From assembly GCF_018614955.1 (NCBI RefSeq), contig NZ_JAGGNV010000031.1, positions 4,273 to 47,647 of the forward strand: a DNA stretch of 43,375 nt. The letters are read 5' to 3'. A program made the position numbers and the translations under genes. Positions 39,768 to 43,375 of the stretch are shown piece by piece (within the stretch, counting starts at the first letter, position 1; each line of letters begins with the position of its first letter). Source of the DNA: Variovorax paradoxus (GTDB taxonomy: Bacteria; Pseudomonadota; Gammaproteobacteria; Burkholderiales; Burkholderiaceae_C). A model generated the notes under the pieces. The model ran no database searches, had not been told where the DNA came from, and was given only the letters and a program-made list of their open reading frames with translations.

Positions 39768-41348
39768 TCACACAGGACGATCGTAAGCGGGCAGGCCAAA
39801 ACACTCTTGTAAGACGGTTTCCGTGGAGCGCAATGCACCGTCTACCCAAGCTTGCTCGTCCGAATACGCTTCACCGCAGATGTAGACCTTGCCCTTGATC
39901 GGATTCTGCAGCCGCGCTGCGATGGCCTTGTCGTTCGCGCCGATGACCCAGGAGTGATCGCCGTCCCCGAACTCTGGCGAGCCCCAACGTACATAGGTCG
40001 CCAACAGCGGATCCGGCAAGGCGTTGTCGCCGAAGAACTCGGCAAGCTGCCGCATCGCCTGCTCGACCACGAACGTGCCGGCCGGTGTCGTGTGCTTGGG
40101 TTGCGTCAATCCATCGGTAGGCGCGAAGGGCTTGCCCATCTTCTGCAACTCCTCCCAATATGTGGTGCGATCGAAATCGCAGTAGATCGTCATCGACGCG
40201 GGCCCTTTGTCGTCATTGGTCGCAATGGGCCAATAGCAGTAGAACTGGGCCATCGGCAGGTCGGTGAAGGAACCGCCTGCGGCAATCTTGTAGCGGTCGA
40301 ACCACCACCGCTCCTTGAAGTACAGGTTGATCTTCGTGAGCGGCATGGTGGTGACGCTGCGGATGTCAGCCATGAGCTGACCGTTGTCGCGCAGCGCCGG
40401 ACATTGCGAGGAAAGGAGCTCGAGCGGACGACTGGGCAGCCCGAGGACGAGTTGCGGACAAAGAAAGTGCGTCGTCCATCCGTTGTCAGTATGGGCTCTC
40501 ACGTTGAGCAGGTTCTTGTCAGTGACGTCGATGTCGAAGGCATCGACGTGATGTCCCAGGAGAATCCTTCCTCCCATTTCCTTGATCTGCCGCGCAAGCG
40601 TATCCGACAGCGTTTCGTAGCCGGGCCGTAACGTCAGATAGTTGGGCAACTTGTCGAAGTCACCCATGGTCTGGAAGCCGACGCCGGCGTTGACCTTTTG
40701 GTCATAGAACGCGAGGAACCCCATCGAGTCCTCGATCATCTGAAGGCATTCCTGAGAAAGACCGTAGTCGACGAGCAATGCCCAAAAGCCCCATTCATAC
40801 AAGGGCACGCCGCGATAGCGGAATTCGAGGCGAATCTTCTGCCAGTCCTCGGGTGTTTGCGGATACCACTGCTTCGGATCGACACCGTTCTGTGTCAGCA
40901 CCGTGTCGAAAACCTCTTGAAGAATCTTGTTCGGCTGGCGCTGTTTCTCCTGGTCACGCAGGAAGTAGCGGCTGCTCCAGAGGTCGGGATTGCCCGCCAT
41001 GTCGCCAAAGGTGAAGCGGCGGCCACGCAGGTAGTAGATGTTGTTGTCGTCCCCCATGTTGAACGGCATGATGTCCTTGTCGAGCGACAGCGTCTTGAGC
41101 AGCCACATCAAGTTCTTCATGCTATCGACAAAGCGCATGCCGCCTTCTTCGTTCTTGACCAAGGTGCCGTTGATGACGACGAGATCGGTATCCAACCGTC
41201 CACCGGGGCGATCGAGCATTTCCAGGATGACGATCTTCGTCGTAGGCTTGTGCCTGAGCATCCGCCAAGCGAAGTACAGACCGGCCATGCCGGCGCCAAC
41301 GACGACGATGTCTGGCTGAATTGCCTCTGCCGTATTCGATTCCGTCAT
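39768..41348 (-). CDS. Flavin monoamine oxidase family protein
   Basis: 526-residue flavoprotein. The FAD motif IVVVGAGMAGLYFAWRML starts at about residue 14, followed by EMLDRPGGRLDT and the amine-oxidase signature EEGGMRFVDS. The C-terminus has YICGEAYSDEQAWVDGAL, the last FAD-binding segment. GGGAGG lies 6 bases before ATG 41348. The fold covers monoamine, polyamine and L-amino-acid oxidases; no signal peptide is visible, so it is probably cytosolic. It begins 57 bp before the cyclase gene on the same strand, so co-transcription is possible. Its promoter lies next to a transposon end (41555). Confidence 0.9.
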   Translation of the reverse strand: MTESNTAEAIQPDIVVVGAGMAGLYFAWRMLRHKPTTKIVILEMLDRPGGRLDTDLVVINGTLVKNEEGGMRFVDSMKNLMWLLKTLSLDKDIMPFNMGDDNNIYYLRGRRFTFGDMAGNPDLWSSRYFLRDQEKQRQPNKILQEVFDTVLTQNGVDPKQWYPQTPEDWQKIRLEFRYRGVPLYEWGFWALLVDYGLSQECLQMIEDSMGFLAFYDQKVNAGVGFQTMGDFDKLPNYLTLRPGYETLSDTLARQIKEMGGRILLGHHVDAFDIDVTDKNLLNVRAHTDNGWTTHFLCPQLVLGLPSRPLELLSSQCPALRDNGQLMADIRSVTTMPLTKINLYFKERWWFDRYKIAAGGSFTDLPMAQFYCYWPIATNDDKGPASMTIYCDFDRTTYWEELQKMGKPFAPTDGLTQPKHTTPAGTFVVEQAMRQLAEFFGDNALPDPLLATYVRWGSPEFGDGDHSWVIGANDKAIAARLQNPIKGKVYICGEAYSDEQAWVDGALRSTETVLQECFGLPAYDRPV

Positions 41349-41554
41349 CTGTGCCTCCCGGACGTGTTTGCCGTAGTGAGGTATGCGTGACGCAGATCGT
41401 ACGGCCAGGGCGACTAAAACGCGGACTTTCGCACTCTTGTGGAACCAGATGTTACGAAATCGTACTTACATTCGGCCGCTACGCGATTATTCAGCGATGG
41501 CAATGGCTCCGGCAGCAAGTACCGTCAGCGACGCCGGCCGTAGCAAAAACCAAC

Positions 41555-41707
41555 TGTGTCACTCGTGCGCAGGCAAATGTGTCACTCGAACTTTCGGGCT
41601 CAAGCCGGCCGGCGCAAGAGGCGCGTCCAGCCTGGGTTTGCGCGATTTGCAAAACAAATGTGTCACTCACTCCAGACCGCAAGTCTTGCAAAGACGATGT
41701 GTCACCC
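41555..41707 (+). repeat. Four direct TGTGTCACTC repeats, putative transposon end
   Basis: TGTGTCACTC occurs at 41555-41564, 41578-41587 and 41659-41668, with a TGTGTCACCC variant at 41698-41707. All four face the same way, and the second and third share the longer CAAATGTGTCACTC. Tn7-, Tn5053- and Mu-type elements have several same-oriented transposase-binding sites at each end and begin with 5'-TGT. The outermost copy at 41555 is the most likely terminus. tniQ starts only 20 bp inside the last repeat. Confidence 0.6.
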
Positions 41708-41727
41708 CGCAGGCGTACACCACCGCC

Positions 41728-42306
41728 CTACCCTATGGCCGCTCGCGTCACTGCGACACGGCGCTCGCGTGACAATCCCTTGCACCGCAACAGCGGCGGC
41801 AAGTGCGAGCCGTAGGTCTGACGGCAGTGCCTGCAGCGAAAGGGCGCCTCCAGCAGCTGTGCGTCCAGGTGGTAAGCCGACGCCTCGCCACAATGCCGGC
41901 AAGTCGCAAGCAGTGGCACCCGATGAATCGGACACTGCTCATGGCGCTCGCGCTGGTGCACCACGCCGTGATAGCCGAGCGACATGCAGCTCGGGCAGTA
42001 GCGCAGGAATCGGGAAGCATCCAGCGCCGCCATATCCGTCCCCTCGCGCACGCTGCGCTGTGTCACGCCCAGCAGCCGGGCCACGACCGGTACCTCGATG
42101 TCTGCAGGGCGGAGGCCGACGTACGGATCCAACGGGTTGGATCGCAGCTGCTTGATCAGGAAGTGCCCCGCCAGCCGGTTCGCGCGTGCGAATTTCCACA
42201 GCAGGCCGACCAGCGACTCGTAGGGTTGCACCCAGCGCCGGTGAAGTATGTAGCCGACGCGCGGATTCAGCGCGTGCTGGTCCAGTATCAGAATCGGCAG
42301 CGACAT
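41728..42306 (-). CDS. tniQ: TniQ-family transposition protein, short form
   Basis: 192-residue TniQ/TnsD-like protein, shorter than typical ~400-residue homologues. Residues ~24-45 read WVQPYESLVGLLWKFARANR, resembling the TniQ N-terminal domain. The C-terminal half has three Cys/His pairs: RYCPSCMSLGYH, then QCPIHRVPLLATCRHCG, then FRCRHCRQTYGSH, as in TniQ zinc fingers that contact target DNA. It lies 30 bp after the tniB stop and ends 20 bp before the repeat block. It would choose the target site in concert with TniB. Confidence 0.75.
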   Translation of the reverse strand: MSLPILILDQHALNPRVGYILHRRWVQPYESLVGLLWKFARANRLAGHFLIKQLRSNPLDPYVGLRPADIEVPVVARLLGVTQRSVREGTDMAALDASRFLRYCPSCMSLGYHGVVHQRERHEQCPIHRVPLLATCRHCGEASAYHLDAQLLEAPFRCRHCRQTYGSHLPPLLRCKGLSRERRVAVTRAAIG

Positions 42307-42336
42307 TGCCTGACCCCCGGCCCATGTTTCCAGCTC

Positions 42337-43260
42337 TCAGGCAGCGCTCGTCATCAGCTCGGCGCTGATCGCCTGGCGAGATTGGATGTAGCCGCAGCTA
42401 CGTACCGCGATATCCCACAGTGCAGCGTCCGGCCGGTATCCGGCGCCGTCGCGCAGTTCGCTGTCCTTGAGCACGATCTCCACCGCGCGCGTAAACGACT
42501 CCATCGGAATCTCCAGCGCGCCGGGCAGGCCGTGCCTGTGATGAAGACTCTCGAAGGCCGACCACAGCAATCCGGCGTCGTGGGCCAGCCGATAGCCCTC
42601 CTCCACGGCCTTCGGCACGTAGAAGCGGGTGAAACTCCAGTCGCTCGCCCGCGGGAAGCGCGTCTGATCGTAGCCGTCCAGACATGTCGCCACATCGCGC
42701 ACATTGCGGATGCCGAAGAACGCCAGCTCCTCCACCATCAAGCGCGCCACGATCTGCGTCTTCCTCGCGTGCTGCATGGCCATCTTGACCGCCAGGAGTT
42801 CCTGCTGACCCACCAGGAAGGTGAAGAGCCGAATCTGCAGCCGGTCCAGATGGTCATGCACGTCGCGCAGCCACTCGTATTCGTTCTCGTCGAAGCGCTG
42901 CGCCTCGTCGCAGAACAGCACGACGGTGCCACTGCCGTTTCGCGCGCAGGCCTCCCTGATCTTGTTGACCAATCGCATGCGCTTGGCCGGATTGCTGCCG
43001 CTGACCGGATCCGGGTAGCCCACGGCCTCAAGCAGGTTGGCCAGGAACGGCCCCTCGGCATGACGCGGCTTGTGCTCGGCCTGGGCATGGTAGGTGGTGA
43101 TCCTGGGTTGTGTCTGAGCCATCAGAAGGCGTAGATACTCGCTAGCCCGCGTCTTGCCGATGCGTGACGGACCATAGGTCAGCGCACCAGTGATCCGGTA
43201 GCGCAAGCACCGGTTGACCCCCGATGGCCAGGTCAAACTGCTCCACTGATGGCCACCCAA
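42337..43260 (-). CDS. tniB: TniB/TnsC-like AAA+ transposition ATPase, 5' end replaced by IS21
   Basis: About 307-residue open frame. Walker A is YGPSRIGKTRASEY (about residues 29-42) and Walker B VVLFCDEAQRFDE, as in TniB, TnsC and MuB-like transposition regulators. The first ~17 residues (MGGHQWSSLTWPSGV) are encoded by the IS21 end, not by tniB; family-like sequence begins at about NRCLRYRITGALTYG. The natural N-terminus has therefore been lost or replaced by insertion at about 43215. The ATPase core is intact, but expression would depend on the IS. tniQ follows 30 bp downstream. Confidence 0.75.
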   Translation of the reverse strand: MGGHQWSSLTWPSGVNRCLRYRITGALTYGPSRIGKTRASEYLRLLMAQTQPRITTYHAQAEHKPRHAEGPFLANLLEAVGYPDPVSGSNPAKRMRLVNKIREACARNGSGTVVLFCDEAQRFDENEYEWLRDVHDHLDRLQIRLFTFLVGQQELLAVKMAMQHARKTQIVARLMVEELAFFGIRNVRDVATCLDGYDQTRFPRASDWSFTRFYVPKAVEEGYRLAHDAGLLWSAFESLHHRHGLPGALEIPMESFTRAVEIVLKDSELRDGAGYRPDAALWDIAVRSCGYIQSRQAISAELMTSAA

Positions 43261-43271
43261 ACTGCCCCAGG
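43223..43271. repeat. Tandem direct repeats at IS21 terminus
   Basis: Two adjoining imperfect copies, GATGGCCAGGTCAAACTGCT (43223 onward) and GATGGCCACCCAAACTGCCC (43248 onward), each about 24-25 bp. IS21-family ends carry such short multiple repeats as transposase sites. They lie between tniB and the istB fragment. Confidence 0.65.
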
Positions 43272-43285
43272 CAGGACGGGTCGGA

Positions 43286-43375
43286 TTATGCCGTGACGGG
43301 GGTTTGTGAGATGCGTGCGACGGCCTCCTTGAGTCGATAGCTCTTGCCCTCGAACTCGAGCATCGCGGCGCGGTG
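43286..43375 (-). CDS. istB: IstB-like ATP-binding protein, C-terminal fragment (IS21 family)
   Basis: The last 29 codons on the minus strand read HRAAMLEFEGKSYRLKEAVA and end TPVTA and TAA at 43286-43288. 'H...ML.FEGKSYRLKEA' is the usual C-terminus of IstB, the ATPase of IS21 elements. The gene continues past the window edge. The stop is 15 bp from the IS21-type terminal repeats, the expected spacing. The rest of the IS (istA and body of istB) lies outside. Confidence 0.7.
   Translation of the reverse strand, partial: HRAAMLEFEGKSYRLKEAVARISQTPVTA

Larger units (their letters stand above)
41555..43375. mobile_element. Edge of a Tn7/Tn5053-like transposon, interrupted by IS21
   Basis: The combination of a TniQ-family zinc-finger protein, a TniB/TnsC-type ATPase and repeated TGTGTCACTC sites next to them defines the end of a Tn7-like or Tn5053/Tn402-like element. 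The genes read toward the end, in the order tniB-tniQ-end. The transposase (tniA/tnsB) would lie beyond 43375 and is not in the window. An IS21 element sits at the 5' end of tniB. No CRISPR-Cas genes are in the visible part. Confidence 0.65.

Noticed and set aside
41555..41707. Direct repeats considered as a CRISPR array
   Set aside because: Units are only about 10 bp, spacing is irregular (23, 81 and 39 bp) and no cas genes are visible. The layout fits transposase-binding sites better.

Overview
This is a GC-rich window with the look of a Burkholderiales chromosome or large replicon, Variovorax- or other Comamonadaceae-like by inference. Three things point that way: a trimeric porin with the order's typical signal peptide and start (SSLTLFG after the AQ cleavage site), a Bug/TctC-type solute receptor, and dense FAD-enzyme operons for amino-acid-like substrates. 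No rRNA, tRNA or CRISPR array was seen. The window reads as a catabolic and mobile-element patchwork, not core genome.

Layout. (a) 1-2092: class III aminotransferase, Lrp regulator and an orphan [2Fe-2S] protein. (b) 2400-11750: one long plus-strand run: aldehyde dehydrogenase, cupin and FAD oxidoreductase (cassette copy 1); three subunits resembling the HcnABC / D-hydroxyproline dehydrogenase complex; a RidA protein; an Asp/Glu-racemase-like protein; and the otnK-otnC pair for four-carbon acid sugars. It ends in a broken otnI. (c) 11765-13140: decayed DNA with one small intact gene and an MmgE/PrpD relic. (d) 13141-16782, minus strand: HAD hydrolase, APH-type kinase and class III PLP enzyme, which are translationally coupled, then a second Lrp gene. 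(e) 16783-17743: gene-poor, with an IS3 orfA relic. (f) 17744-21336: cassette copy 2, a close paralogue of copy 1 with a full-length cupin. (g) 21565-22267: fused relics of an FAD oxidoreductase and an MFS transporter. (h) 22385-27813, minus strand: a five-gene operon (D-threonine aldolase/D-serine dehydratase-like enzyme, RidA, double GNAT, FAD oxidoreductase, peptide-type binding protein) with a divergent LysR gene. (i) 29060-32422: porin, then a TctC-type receptor cut by an IS30 element. (j) 32519-41348: phytochelatin-synthase-like lipoprotein, a lipoprotein gene with an internal stop, an enolase-superfamily enzyme, a cupin, a 1149-residue cyclase/ATPase and a flavin amine oxidase. (k) 41555-43375: the edge of a Tn7/Tn5053-like transposon (four repeated end sites, tniQ, tniB) invaded by an IS21 element.

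The recurring chemistry is oxidation of amines or (D-)amino acids. FAD enzymes produce imines, RidA proteins clear reactive imines, aldehyde dehydrogenases take aldehyde products to acids, PLP enzymes move or eliminate amino groups, and Lrp/LysR proteins sense amino-acid-like ligands. Substrates cannot be named from sequence alone.

The most notable observations are: the duplicated three-gene cassette whose first copy has lost exactly 186 bp between 4-bp microhomologies; the transposon end with repeated TGTGTCACTC sites next to tniQ/tniB; an IS30 transposase with a compensating frameshift pair that removes the first catalytic Asp; and the HAD-kinase-PLP enzyme module that may encode an amino-alcohol phosphorylation/elimination route.
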